NCBI GenBank assembly: GCA_025060295.1
Contig: JANXCH010000013.1
Coordinates: 1 to 64,000 of the forward strand
Source of the DNA: Dehalococcoidia bacterium
GTDB lineage: Bacteria > Chloroflexota > Dehalococcoidia > Lucifugimonadales > HRBIN23
Direction of reading: 5' to 3'
Length of the DNA: 64,000 nt
Part shown: positions 54,391 to 62,464 of the stretch, one piece after another
Layout of the letters: every line of letters begins with the position of its first letter
Numbering within the stretch: position 1 is the stretch's first letter
Notes under the pieces: generated by a model
What the model was told of the DNA's origin: nothing
The model's input: the letters and a program-made list of their open reading frames with translations, nothing else
The model's database searches: none
Translations under genes and position numbers: made by a program

Positions 54391-54807
54391 CTACTCCAGG
54401 GTCACTTTGGCGCCCGCAGCCTCCAGTTTCTCCTTGATCTTCTGGGCCTCCTCTTTGGAGACGTGCTCTTTGACGGGCTTGGGGGCCGCCTCTACCAGGT
54501 CCTTGGCCTCCTTCAGGCCCAAGCCGGGCACCACCTCCCGCACCGCCTTGATGACGTTGATCTTGTTGGGGCCCACCTCTTTCAAGACGACGGTGAACTC
54601 GGTCTTCTCCTCGGCGGGGGGCGCAGCGGGGGCGGCCGCAGGCGCAGGAGCGGCGGCGGGGGCGGCTGGGTCCACAGGGGCGGCCACCGCTACCGCCGGC
54701 GCCGCGCTCACGCCAAACTTCTCCTCCAACTGCTTGGCCAGCCACGCCACATCCATCACGGGCAGTTGCAAGATGCCTTCGAGGATTTGCTCTTTGGTCA
54801 GGGGCAT
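54391..54807 (-). CDS. rplL: 50S ribosomal protein L7/L12
   Basis: 138 residues from ATG 54807. The N-terminal dimer domain is [20 protein letters not shown]. An unusually long Ala/Pro hinge (about 45-78) follows. The C-terminal factor-binding domain is [20 protein letters not shown] with [20 protein letters not shown]. It recruits translation factors to the ribosomal stalk. It is co-transcribed after rplJ with a 36-nt gap. Confidence 0.96.
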   Translation of the reverse strand: MPLTKEQILEGILQLPVMDVAWLAKQLEEKFGVSAAPAVAVAAPVDPAAPAAAPAPAAAPAAPPAEEKTEFTVVLKEVGPNKINVIKAVREVVPGLGLKEAKDLVEAAPKPVKEHVSKEEAQKIKEKLEAAGAKVTLE

Positions 54808-54843
54808 AGGCTCCTCCTTGATGGTGCCTGTAACCACGCAGAT

Positions 54844-55419
54844 TTAGGCGGGGGATGCCGTGGAAGGCTCCCCCTGCTTCTGGGCCGCACGCTTGAGCAC
54901 GGTAGCCAGGGACTGTATCGGCCCCTGTAACACCCCTACCAGGGCCACCATAGGGCTTTTCACGTGCCCTGCCAGGGCGGCCATGGGGCCCCGCACACGC
55001 CCTACCAGGGTGGCAATGAGCACTGGCTTGGGGGGCAGGGTGGTCAGGGCCGTCAGTTGAGCGGGGGTCAGCACCTGCCCGTCCAGCAGAGCGCCCCGCA
55101 CCGTTAGGGGAAGGCGTATGGCTTTGAGCACCTCCTCGAACCCTTTCACCGCCTCCACCGGGTCCTTTTGGGTGAGCACCAGACCTGTTGGCCCCTGCAG
55201 GATGTCCTTGAGGCCCTCCCGCCCCGCCTCGCGGGCAGCGATGGTGGCCAGGGTGTTGCGGACGACCTTGTATTCCAGCCCCTTCTCCCGCAGGCGGCGG
55301 CGCAGGTCGGTCATAGCCGACACAGGCAGGCCCGTGAAACTGGTGCTGATGATCAGGGTGCTTCTGCCCAACCGCTCCTTCAGGGCGGCGACGGCCTGGC
55401 GGTTCTTCTCCGAGGGCAT
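54844..55419 (-). CDS. rplJ: 50S ribosomal protein L10
   Basis: 191 residues from ATG 55419. LKERLGRSTLIISTSFTGLP and LRRRLREKGLEYKVVRNTLA are the L10 core. The C-terminal helix (VGVLQGPIQSLATVLKRAAQ) binds L7/L12 dimers. It forms the stalk base and autoregulates its own mRNA with L12. A leader RNA and an attenuator lie directly upstream. rplA and rplK are not in the window. Confidence 0.95.
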   Translation of the reverse strand: MPSEKNRQAVAALKERLGRSTLIISTSFTGLPVSAMTDLRRRLREKGLEYKVVRNTLATIAAREAGREGLKDILQGPTGLVLTQKDPVEAVKGFEEVLKAIRLPLTVRGALLDGQVLTPAQLTALTTLPPKPVLIATLVGRVRGPMAALAGHVKSPMVALVGVLQGPIQSLATVLKRAAQKQGEPSTASPA

Positions 55420-55448
55420 AGGTGCTCCTTCGCTGGGCCTCCCGATAC

Positions 55449-55478
55449 AAAAAGCCCCGCAGGCCAAAGCCGCAGGGC
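55449..55478 (-). terminator. Attenuator terminator in the rplJ leader
   Basis: In the mRNA sense GCCCUGC (55472-55478) pairs with GCGGGGC (55454-55460), a 7-bp stem followed by UUUUUGU. It lies between the L10 binding site and rplJ, about 30 nt before the start, so transcription can stop before the genes. Confidence 0.75.
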
Positions 55479-55563
55479 AAAGGGATACCCCTCCTGTCTG
55501 CCTCGGCGGGCGCTCGTCGCTTTACGGCCCCCCAGGGCCACCCGCGGTCTTCGGCACTGCCGT
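55479..55563 (-). ncRNA. L10 leader (L10-L12 binding mRNA structure)
   Basis: The transcript contains GCCGAAGACCGCGGGUGGC (55537-55555), the kink-turn-like site typical of L10 leaders, and later CCCGCCGAGGCAGACAGG, the usual closing segment. Excess L10-L12 binds here and lowers rplJ-rplL expression, here perhaps by favouring the downstream attenuator. Confidence 0.8.
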
Positions 55564-55569
55564 TTTCTA

Positions 55570-55598
55570 ATCTTATCACGGGGGAGCCAGCAGTGCAA
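55570..55598 (-). promoter_or_regulatory. Promoter of the rplJ-rplL operon
   Basis: On the minus strand TTGCAC (55593-55598) and TAAGAT (55570-55575) are 17 bp apart. Transcription would start near 55563, just before the L10 leader. The promoter overlaps the 3' end of the Nudix gene. Confidence 0.6.
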
Positions 55599-56130
55599 GG
55601 GCCAGGGCCGCCGCCGAGGGGAGAAGGGCGATACGCCCCTCCCACAAGGCCTGGAGGGCCTCCTGACGCTTCAGCAGCACCACCTCCAGAGCTTCAGTAT
55701 CGTCGGGATGGGCTGGGGCTGTCTGCTGGGCGGGCCACGCCCGGAACAGGTGCGCCCGCCACTGCCCGCGGTTGCCATCCACGAAAAAGGAGCCGAGCGC
55801 CTGCCAATGGGGCGCCGTGTAGCCCGTCTCCTCCCGCAGTTCCCGTTGGGCGGTGGTTAAGGGATTCTCCCCCGCCTCCACGAAGCCCCCCGGCAGGGCT
55901 AAGGTGGTGCGCCGCGGCCCGTGCCGATAGAGGCGCACCAGAACGATGGCCCCGTCAGCCGTTTGGGGCACCACCACTGCATAGTCGAGCAGGGCCAGTT
56001 GCCAGAAGTCCTCAATGATGCGCCCGCTGGGGAGGCGCACCCGCTCCACCCACACCTTTACCCAGGGCGGGGCGGACACCACCTCCCGCCGTTCCAGCAC
56101 CTCCCAGGGGATAGAGGGGTCGGGGGCCAC
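55576..56130 (-). CDS. Nudix hydrolase (ADP-ribose pyrophosphatase-like)
   Basis: 184 residues. GTG 56130 is chosen because AGGAGG lies 6 nt ahead and the nearby ATG is out of frame. The Nudix box is LPGGFVEAGENPLTTAQREL followed by REETGY, matching Gx5Ex7REUxEExGU. The upstream fold DFWQLALLDYAVVVPQTADG and a QYRHG-like VRLYRHGPRR resemble ADP-ribose/NDP-sugar pyrophosphatases. It cleaves nucleoside diphosphate derivatives. The exact substrate is not set. It diverges from the phage portal-like gene. Confidence 0.88.
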   Translation of the reverse strand: MAPDPSIPWEVLERREVVSAPPWVKVWVERVRLPSGRIIEDFWQLALLDYAVVVPQTADGAIVLVRLYRHGPRRTTLALPGGFVEAGENPLTTAQRELREETGYTAPHWQALGSFFVDGNRGQWRAHLFRAWPAQQTAPAHPDDTEALEVVLLKRQEALQALWEGRIALLPSAAALALALLAPP

Positions 56131-56244
56131 CCATAGCCTCCTGTGGGGGATGCTTCTATTCTAGCACCTTTCTCTGCCAGCGCCCCCTTGTGGCAAAGGG
56201 CGTTGCTTTTCCACCATGGCCCCAGCATTCGCCGAGGGACGGCT

Positions 56245-57579
56245 GTGGAGACCCTGCCCCAGCGCATCGCCCGCATGGATGGGGAGCGCCTACGGCGCTA
56301 CGCCGAGTACCTGGCCTTCGCCCAGGGCCACCAGTGGAGCACGCCCGCCCGCCGGGGGGAGCGTCGCCTCACCTTCAACTACGCCCGCGCCTTCGCCGAG
56401 AAGGTAACCTCCTACCTCCTCTCGGGGCTGACCGTAACGACGGAGCCGTGGGATGCCTCCCCTCAGGCACGGGAGCGGGCTTTGCGTGCCCAAGAGGTGT
56501 GGAACGCCATCGCCGAGGCCAATGCCCTGGACGAACTGGACTACGAAACGGAGCTGGACACGGCCATCCTGGGGGATGGGTGCTACAAGGTCATCTGGGA
56601 TAGCCAGGAGGGGCGGGTGCGCATCACGGCTCCTGATGTGCAGGGCATCTTCGCCTGGTGGACGGAGGACGACCCCTCTCGGCTCCTCCAGGTGGCCAGT
56701 CGGTATCGGCTGTCGGCCGAGGAGTGCCTTCTGCGGTGGGGTGTGGCCCCCAAAGGCCCCCAGGGGACGGTGGTGGAAGGGTGGACAGCCACCACCCTGC
56801 AGGTGTGGGTGGATGACACCTTGGCCGAGGAGCGCCCCAACCCCTACGGCTTCATCCCCTTTCTGCTCTTCCCCAACCTGCGGGAGCCCAAGCAGGTCTG
56901 GGGCACCTCCGATTTGGTGCCCATTATGGAGCCCCAGCGGGAACTCAACCGCGCCTTCACCCAACTGTCGGCCATCCTGGAGTTGTCGGGCAACCCCATC
57001 GCCGTCCTGGAGGGTGTGGAGCATGCCACCGACATCGCCGTCCAGCCGGGGGCGGTGTGGGAGGTGCCCGAGCGGGCGCGGGCATACCTGCTGGACCTGC
57101 TCCAGGGCGGGGGCGTGCGCCTGCATGTGGACTACATTGACCTGCTCTACCGCACCCTCCACGACCTTTCGGAAACACCCCGCACCGCCTTCGGGGACAA
57201 CGCCCGCAACCTGTCGGGAGTGGCGTTGGAGATGGAGTTGCATCCCCTTCTGCAAAAGGTGCGCCGCAAACGCCTTATTCGCACCAGCGTCTATCGGCGG
57301 CGGGCGTGGATGGCCCTGGCTCTGCACGAGCGGATGACGGGTGAGCCCCTGTTGCCTGTGCGCCTGCGGGTCGTGTGGGGGCCCATTCTCCCCCAAGACC
57401 GGGGGCGCCTGGCGCGGGAACAGCAGGCTTTGGTGGCATCGGGCCTGTCCAGCCGGCGGCGCGCCATGGCCCTGCTGGGGGTGGAGGATCCCGAGGCGGA
57501 ACTGCGCCGTATTCGCGAGGAGCAGGCCCTGGGACAGGCCCCCACCATCGCCCCATACCTTGCGGACGAGTCGGAGTAA
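56245..57579 (+). CDS. Phage portal protein (SPP1 gp6-like)
   Basis: 444 residues if GTG 56245 (GAGGG 6 nt ahead) is the start; the frame is open back to GTG 56143, but a TATTCT -10 candidate lies within that stretch. LTFNYARAFAEKVTSYLLSG, DELDYETELDTAILGDGCYK, TAPDVQGIFAWWTEDD and EPQRELNRAFTQLSAILELS match the portal clip and wing pattern of siphovirus portals. Portals form the dodecameric DNA gate of capsids. No terminase, protease or capsid gene adjoins it, only a scaffold-like coiled coil. Base composition matches the host, so the gene has been resident for long. Confidence 0.75.
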   Translation: METLPQRIARMDGERLRRYAEYLAFAQGHQWSTPARRGERRLTFNYARAFAEKVTSYLLSGLTVTTEPWDASPQARERALRAQEVWNAIAEANALDELDYETELDTAILGDGCYKVIWDSQEGRVRITAPDVQGIFAWWTEDDPSRLLQVASRYRLSAEECLLRWGVAPKGPQGTVVEGWTATTLQVWVDDTLAEERPNPYGFIPFLLFPNLREPKQVWGTSDLVPIMEPQRELNRAFTQLSAILELSGNPIAVLEGVEHATDIAVQPGAVWEVPERARAYLLDLLQGGGVRLHVDYIDLLYRTLHDLSETPRTAFGDNARNLSGVALEMELHPLLQKVRRKRLIRTSVYRRRAWMALALHERMTGEPLLPVRLRVVWGPILPQDRGRLAREQQALVASGLSSRRRAMALLGVEDPEAELRRIREEQALGQAPTIAPYLADESE

Positions 57580-57594
57580 GGGGAGGAGAACCGT

Positions 57595-58008
57595 ATGTCC
57601 GAGCAGGTGCAAACCCTGGAAGCGTCCCCGGAGCCGGTGCAGAAGGCCTTGGGGGAGGCCCAGGCCCGCATCACTCACCTGGAGGGGGAGGTGGCCCGCC
57701 TGCGGGAGGAGAACGAAGCACTGCGCCACCAGGTGCGCCAGGCCCTGGCCCGCTACCGCGCCCTCCTGGTCGCCCAGGCCCCCGAGGTGCCCGAAGACCT
57801 GGTGCAGGGGGATACTGTGGAGGCCGTCGACGAGTCCTTCGCACGGGCGCGGGCGCTGGTGGAGCGGGTGCGCCGTCAGGTGGAGGCGTCCCTGCAGAAA
57901 GAGCGGGTGGCTGGAGGTGCGCCTCCACGCCAGGGCATCAGCCTGGACGCCCTTCCCCCCTCGGAGAAGATCCGCCTGGGCCTCCAGCGCCTGCTCCAGC
58001 AATCCTGA
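57595..58008 (+). CDS. Coiled-coil protein, phage scaffold-like
   Basis: 137 residues. ARITHLEGEVARLREENEAL and RHQVRQALARYRALLVAQAP form a coiled coil, with a second helix ARALVERVRRQVEASLQKER and a C-terminal SEKIRLGLQRLLQQS. In position (15 nt after a portal gene) and shape it resembles a scaffolding protein, but sequence alone does not prove this. The ribosome site GGGGAGGAG precedes its ATG. It ends the two-gene phage-like unit. Confidence 0.6.
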   Translation: MSEQVQTLEASPEPVQKALGEAQARITHLEGEVARLREENEALRHQVRQALARYRALLVAQAPEVPEDLVQGDTVEAVDESFARARALVERVRRQVEASLQKERVAGGAPPRQGISLDALPPSEKIRLGLQRLLQQS

Positions 58009-58071
58009 ATCCCCCCCTGATCCCTGCGGGCCTCCCGGATACCGTATGATGGACATGGGGGCTTTGTTCCC

Positions 58072-58761
58072 GTGGGGAAAACGGTCGCCTTCTTTGACTT
58101 TGACGGCACCCTGTGCACGGCCCAGGTGTGGAGGGGGCTGGGGGAGTGGGCACGCACTGCGCCGCGCCGTCGTCTGGCGTATGTGTGGTCGCTACGCCTT
58201 CTGCCGATGGGCTATTGGCCTCTGTATCGCCTGCGCCTGCTGGGGGAGGGAACCTTCTTCAACCTCTGGGGCAACGGGGTGGCCAGCCTGTTCCGCGGGA
58301 TGCCCTATGCCCAGGCGCGGGCCGTCTGCCAGCAGGTCGCCCGCCAGCACCTCATCCCCGCCCTGCGGAGCGATGTGATGGAGCGCCTGCGGGCACACCA
58401 GGCCCAAGGGGAGGAGGTGGTGCTGGTCTCCGGCACCCTGGCCGAGGCCGTGGAGGCCGTCGCCCACCATTTGGGCATCCCCACTGTGCTGGCCACGCCC
58501 CTGCAGGTGCACAACGACATCTGCACCGGGCGTATGGATGGGCCGTTCCTTTATGGCGCCCTCAAGGCCCAGCGCCTCCTCCAGTTCGCTCGGGAGCACA
58601 CCCCCCCGCTTGACCTCTCCCTCTGCTGGGCCTATGCCGACCGCCGCTGGGACATCCCCTTCCTGGAGGCGGTGGGACGGCCGGTGGCCGTCTACCCTGA
58701 CCGGGTGCTGAAGGCGTATGCTGAAAAGAGGGGCTGGGAGGTGCTCGGGGCGCGCCCCTGA
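58072..58761 (+). CDS. HAD-IB family phosphatase
   Basis: 229 residues, GTG start. Motif I FFDFDGTLC holds the nucleophile Asp, motif II is VLVSGTLAEAVEAVAHHLGI, and motif III/IV is AYADRRWDIPFLEAVGRPVA, where the usual GDS/DxxxD is changed to ADRRWD. It resembles phosphoserine phosphatase-like and lysophospholipid-related HAD-IB enzymes. The substrate is unknown. TATGAT at 58045-58050 is a likely -10. It lies upstream of serS with a 69-nt gap, consistent with serine metabolism but not proof. Confidence 0.82.
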   Translation: MGKTVAFFDFDGTLCTAQVWRGLGEWARTAPRRRLAYVWSLRLLPMGYWPLYRLRLLGEGTFFNLWGNGVASLFRGMPYAQARAVCQQVARQHLIPALRSDVMERLRAHQAQGEEVVLVSGTLAEAVEAVAHHLGIPTVLATPLQVHNDICTGRMDGPFLYGALKAQRLLQFAREHTPPLDLSLCWAYADRRWDIPFLEAVGRPVAVYPDRVLKAYAEKRGWEVLGARP

Positions 58762-58830
58762 CGGGTATGCCCGCCCCTGTGGGGGGAATGCCCGCCTCCA
58801 CGCCCTCACTCCATCGGCGGAGGGGCGACT

Positions 58831-60141
58831 GTGCTCAGCCTGGACCTGCTCCGCAGAGCGCCCGACCAGGTGAAGGCGGGTCTCCAGGCCCGCGGCGAAC
58901 CGTGCGATAGTGTGGATGAGGTGCTGGCCCTGGATGCCCAGCGCCGCCAAACGGTCACCGAGCGCGACCGCCTGCGCGCCCAGCACAACGAGGTGAGCCG
59001 ACGGATGGGCCAGGCCCTGGCCCGCGCCCGCCGCGAGCCGGGGGCCGCAGCCGAAGCGGACGCCCTGCGGGAGGAGGCCAAAGCCCTCTCCCAGCGCATT
59101 GAGGCCCTGGATGAGCAGGCCCGCCGCCTGGAGGAGCAGATAGAGGCCCTCCTCCTCACCCTGCCCAACCTGCCCCGCCCCGATGTGCCCATCGGGGCCG
59201 ACGCCTCCGGCAACCGCATCGTCCGCACCTGGGGGGAGCCTAACTCTTTCCCCTTCCCGCCCCTTCCCCACTGGGAGTTGGGGGAACGCCTGGGCATCCT
59301 GGACACCGAGCAGGGGGCCAAACTGGCCGGCTCCCGCTTCTTTGTGCTGAAGGGGCTTGGGGCGCGCCTGCAGCGCGCCCTCATCTCCTGGTTCCTGGAT
59401 GTGCACACCCGCGAGCACGGCTACACCGAGATCTACCTGCCCTATCTGGTGCGCAGTCCTGTGCTGGTGGGGGCCGGGGTGCTCCCCAAGTTCGGCGACA
59501 ACATCTACCGCGACGCCGAGGAGGACCTGTGGCTCATCCCCACCGCGGAGGTGCCCCTCACCAGCCTCTACGCGGGCGATATCCTCCCGCCCGGGAGCCT
59601 GCCCCAGTACTGGGTGGCCCACTCCCCCTGCTTCCGACGGGAGAAGGCCGCCGCCGGGCGGGATGTGCGGGGCATCAAGCGCGTCCACCAGTTTGAAAAA
59701 GTGGAATGCTACAAGTTCTGCGAGCCGTCCGCCTCCGATGCAGAGTTGGAGCGCCTGGTGGCCGATGTGGAGGACCTGCTGCAGCGTCTGGGGTTGGCCT
59801 ATCGGGTGGTGCTCCTGTGCACGGGCGACCTGGGCTTCCAATCGGCCAAGACCTACGACCTGGAGGTGTGGGCGCCGGGATCGGGGGAGTGGCTGGAGGT
59901 CTCCTCCTGCTCCACCTGCACCGACTTTCAGGCGCGGCGGGCCAACATCCGCTACCGCCCGGCCGAGGGTGCCCGCCCCGAATATGTGCACACCCTCAAC
60001 GGCTCAGGCCTGGCCCTACCCCGCACCATCGCTGCCATCCTGGAGACCTACCAGCAGGAGGACGGCTCGGTGCTGGTGCCCGAGGTGTTGCGCCCCTATA
60101 TGGGGGTAGAGCGCATCACAGGGGTCAAGGAGCGCGCCTGA
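58831..60141 (+). CDS. serS: Seryl-tRNA synthetase
   Basis: 436 residues, GTG start with GCGGAGGGGCG ahead. The N-terminal tRNA-binding coiled coil (about 28-110) includes QTVTERDRLRAQHNEVSRRM. Class II motifs are SPVLVGAGVLPKFGDNIYR, SPCFRREKAAAGRDVRGIKR with VHQFEKVECY, and NGSGLALPRTIAAILETYQQ. It charges tRNA-Ser and would also charge tRNA-Sec if the organism makes selenoproteins, as the UGA-containing gene in this window suggests. I saw no T-box upstream. Confidence 0.96.
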   Translation: MLSLDLLRRAPDQVKAGLQARGEPCDSVDEVLALDAQRRQTVTERDRLRAQHNEVSRRMGQALARARREPGAAAEADALREEAKALSQRIEALDEQARRLEEQIEALLLTLPNLPRPDVPIGADASGNRIVRTWGEPNSFPFPPLPHWELGERLGILDTEQGAKLAGSRFFVLKGLGARLQRALISWFLDVHTREHGYTEIYLPYLVRSPVLVGAGVLPKFGDNIYRDAEEDLWLIPTAEVPLTSLYAGDILPPGSLPQYWVAHSPCFRREKAAAGRDVRGIKRVHQFEKVECYKFCEPSASDAELERLVADVEDLLQRLGLAYRVVLLCTGDLGFQSAKTYDLEVWAPGSGEWLEVSSCSTCTDFQARRANIRYRPAEGARPEYVHTLNGSGLALPRTIAAILETYQQEDGSVLVPEVLRPYMGVERITGVKERA

Positions 60142-60470
60142 GCGGAGTGCCAACTGGTGGGCCCAGACCCAGCGCGACCTCCAGAGCGCCCGCTGGCAGG
60201 TGGAGGGGGGTTTTTACGAATGGGCCTGCTTTGTGGCTCAGCAGGCGCCCGCAAAGGCCCTCAAGGCCGTCTGCCACCGCCTGGGAGCGGAGGCGTGGGA
60301 CCACAGCGTTCTGCACCTGATCGGAGGCCTCCAGGAGAAGGTCGCCGTCCCCCCCTCTGAGCGGGAGTGTGGACGGGTTCTAGACCTCTCACACCCGGCA
60401 GGAGGCCCTCCGTGCCCTCGCTTGTGCGGAAGAGGTCTTACGGTTCTGTAACGGTCTTCTGGCTGGATAG
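60140..60470 (+). pseudogene. Decayed HEPN-domain gene
   Basis: In one frame the sequence encodes NWWAQTQRDLQSARWQVEGG followed by FYEWACFVAQQAPAKALKAV, the classic HEPN core, up to GRVLD near 60386. The frame then shifts, and the third frame resumes with TRQEALRALACAEEVLRFCN and GLLAG, the normal HEPN C-terminus, ending at TAG 60468-60470. About 30 residues are missing at the junction, and no start codon precedes the core. HEPN proteins are RNase-like toxins, often neutralised by an MNT partner, which follows. It is therefore a broken toxin half. Confidence 0.8.
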
Positions 60471-60477
60471 GGATGCG

Positions 60478-60813
60478 GTGGCCAGGGTCTTGCGGGAGCG
60501 TGCCGAGGCCCTGGTGCGCCACGCCCCCGAGGTGCAGAAGGTCGTGTTGTTCGGCTCCCTGGCCGCAAGGCGGGCCATCCCCGGCAGCGATGCGGACATC
60601 CTGCCGGTGATACGGGGGGAGGCGGGGCCTTTTCTGGAGCGGGTGCGCCACTACCAGCCTTTCTTGGAGGGGGGGATGCCGGTGGACCTCTTCTGCTACA
60701 CTGAGGGGGAAATCCAACGCATCCCCCTGGCCCGCACCGCCTTGCGGGAGGGGGTGGTACGGGCCCAAAAGCACAACGCGGGTGCCGAGGGAGCCCCTCT
60801 ATGCGGGAAATAA
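60478..60813 (+). CDS. MNT-family minimal nucleotidyltransferase
   Basis: 111 residues if GTG 60478 is used; the frame is open further upstream, but the HEPN remnant occupies it. VQKVVLFGSLAARRAIPGSD contains the GS of the nucleotidyltransferase loop, DADILPV the paired Asp, and GGMPVDLFCYTEGE the third Asp. MNT antitoxins can AMP-modify HEPN toxins. Here the toxin gene is broken while this partner seems intact. It overlaps the following methyltransferase gene by 13 nt. Confidence 0.75.
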   Translation: MARVLRERAEALVRHAPEVQKVVLFGSLAARRAIPGSDADILPVIRGEAGPFLERVRHYQPFLEGGMPVDLFCYTEGEIQRIPLARTALREGVVRAQKHNAGAEGAPLCGK

Positions 60814-61700
60814 CCCGTGAGGACTATGTGACTTTCCGGGCCACACATCCTCATGCGGTCATTGAAGGTGTTAGGGTCGCATTCCTGGACAGTGCTCCCC
60901 TGACCCTTCTGGAGCCAGCCGAGTTCCGCCTGGAGAGCACCACGGTGTGGTCTTTTGAAAAGAGGGGCAAGTGGGCGACGCACCGCGGGAACTACCGAGG
61001 CAACTGGGCACCCGAAATCCCCCGTAATCTCCTTTTGCGCTATACCCAACCGGGCGACTGGGTGTTAGACCAGATGGTGGGATCAGGGACGACCCTGATA
61101 GAGTGCAAACTTCTCGGGCGTAATGGCGTGGGGGTAGATATCAACCTGGATGCCCTTATGGTGGCGTGGAACCGTCTGGAGCACACTCCAGTGCCTCCTG
61201 GTTGCCCCCAGACGATCCAGCGCCTCTACTCTGGGGATGCGCGCCATTTAGACGCGATAGAGGATGCCAGCATTGACCTGATCGCAACACATCCTCCTTA
61301 CGCAAACATCATCCGTTACTCGAAGGGCAAGGGCATAGAGGGGGACTTGTCGTTAGTGCGTTCCCTCAATGAGGATATCAACGCTATGGCGCAGGTGGCT
61401 GCCGAATGTTGGCGCGTGCTGAAACCCGGGAAACATTGTGCCATTCTGGTGGGCGATACGCATAGGCATAAACACTATGTGCCCATAGCCTTCAGGGTCA
61501 TGTATGAATTCTTGAAAGTGGGCTTTATTTTGCGGGAGGATGTCATCAAACTGCAATGGCATGTGAAGACGGAACGGGAGCGGTGGAATCCGAAGCGACA
61601 TCACGATTTTCTTCTTACCTTCCACGAGCATCTCTTTATCTTTCGGAAGCCCAGGCTCGGAGAGGATACCAGCAAACTCCGTGACAGCATGCTCTGGTAG
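60801..61700 (+). CDS. DNA methyltransferase (N4/N6 type), no obvious restriction partner
   Basis: 299 residues. SAM motif I LDQMVGSGTTLIECKLLGRN lies at about 95-114, and catalytic motif IV LIATHPPYANIIRYSKGKG comes after it at about 158, so the order is I then IV, unlike the methyltransferase at 21566. The THPPY form suits adenine or N4-cytosine. The N-terminal ESTTVWSFEKRGKWATHRGN and EIPRNLLLRYTQPGDWVLD match solitary DNA methylases. The gene is visibly more AT-rich than serS and has more Lys, His and Asn, suggesting import. It overlaps the MNT gene. Confidence 0.82.
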   Translation: MREITREDYVTFRATHPHAVIEGVRVAFLDSAPLTLLEPAEFRLESTTVWSFEKRGKWATHRGNYRGNWAPEIPRNLLLRYTQPGDWVLDQMVGSGTTLIECKLLGRNGVGVDINLDALMVAWNRLEHTPVPPGCPQTIQRLYSGDARHLDAIEDASIDLIATHPPYANIIRYSKGKGIEGDLSLVRSLNEDINAMAQVAAECWRVLKPGKHCAILVGDTHRHKHYVPIAFRVMYEFLKVGFILREDVIKLQWHVKTERERWNPKRHHDFLLTFHEHLFIFRKPRLGEDTSKLRDSMLW

Positions 61701-61794
61701 CCAATGGGCGAGGTTTTATCCTCTTTGGGCCGCCCCCGCCCGAACATGTGCCCCCTCTGCAAGGTCGTCATAGCGCGTATCCCCCCGTTGCGCC

Positions 61795-62451
61795 TTACCC
61801 CACCACCGTTCGTATCCCTGTATACAGGAACAGCCCACCCATAAAGGCCAGGAACAGGGCGCAGGCCAAAAGAATACCCGCATACACGGGCCGCGTCATC
61901 AACCTACGGCCAGTGGCGATGGCGAGCGCCACAGCGCTATACCACACAAAGTCCGACAGGATGTGCCCGATGTACACCGCCCCCACACCCCACAGGCCCA
62001 GGGGGCCGGGGTAGTAGCGGGCGAGGAGGCCAGCCCCCACTGTGAGCCACCAAAGGCTCCAGAAGGGGTTGGAGAGGCTCACCACCACCCCGCCCAGAAT
62101 AGGCCCTCCCTTAGAACGGCGGGGGGCGTCGCCGCGGGGATGGAAGTCGGGGCGTTCCCGCAGGGCCGTCTGCACCGTGCCCCACGCCATCCACAGGATG
62201 ACCCCGCCTCCCACCAGGCCGATGATGGCTCGGGCCGTCTCCCCCTGGAAGAAGCGCCCCAATCCCAGCACCAGGATCACCACCACCCCCAGTTCTAGCA
62301 AAGCGTGGCCCAGGGAGACCAACGGCCCGGCAGACCACCCGTGGCGGGCCGATTCCCGAATGGTGAAGGCCAGCAGAGGCCCTGGCGACAGCGCCCCCGA
62401 CAATCCCACCACAAAACTGACAGCAAAGGCCACAGCCAAGTCGTCCAGCAC
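61795..62451 (-). CDS. LysE-family amino acid exporter
   Basis: 218 residues from GTG 62451, with AGAGGG ahead. Six membrane helices are expected. FVVGLSGALSPGPLLAFTIR is the LysE signature, and WSAGPLVSLGHALLELGVVV and LSNPFWSLWWLTVGAGLLAR follow. It would export an amino acid or related metabolite. It starts 14 nt after gpsA on the same strand and may be co-transcribed with plsY-gpsA, though a functional link is not evident. Confidence 0.88.
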   Translation of the reverse strand: MLDDLAVAFAVSFVVGLSGALSPGPLLAFTIRESARHGWSAGPLVSLGHALLELGVVVILVLGLGRFFQGETARAIIGLVGGGVILWMAWGTVQTALRERPDFHPRGDAPRRSKGGPILGGVVVSLSNPFWSLWWLTVGAGLLARYYPGPLGLWGVGAVYIGHILSDFVWYSAVALAIATGRRLMTRPVYAGILLACALFLAFMGGLFLYTGIRTVVG

Positions 62452-62464
62452 GGGGGAAACCCTC

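Noticed and set aside
58762-58830. T-box leader before serS
   Set aside because: The 69-nt gap has no T-box sequence (TGGNACCGCG-like) and no terminator.
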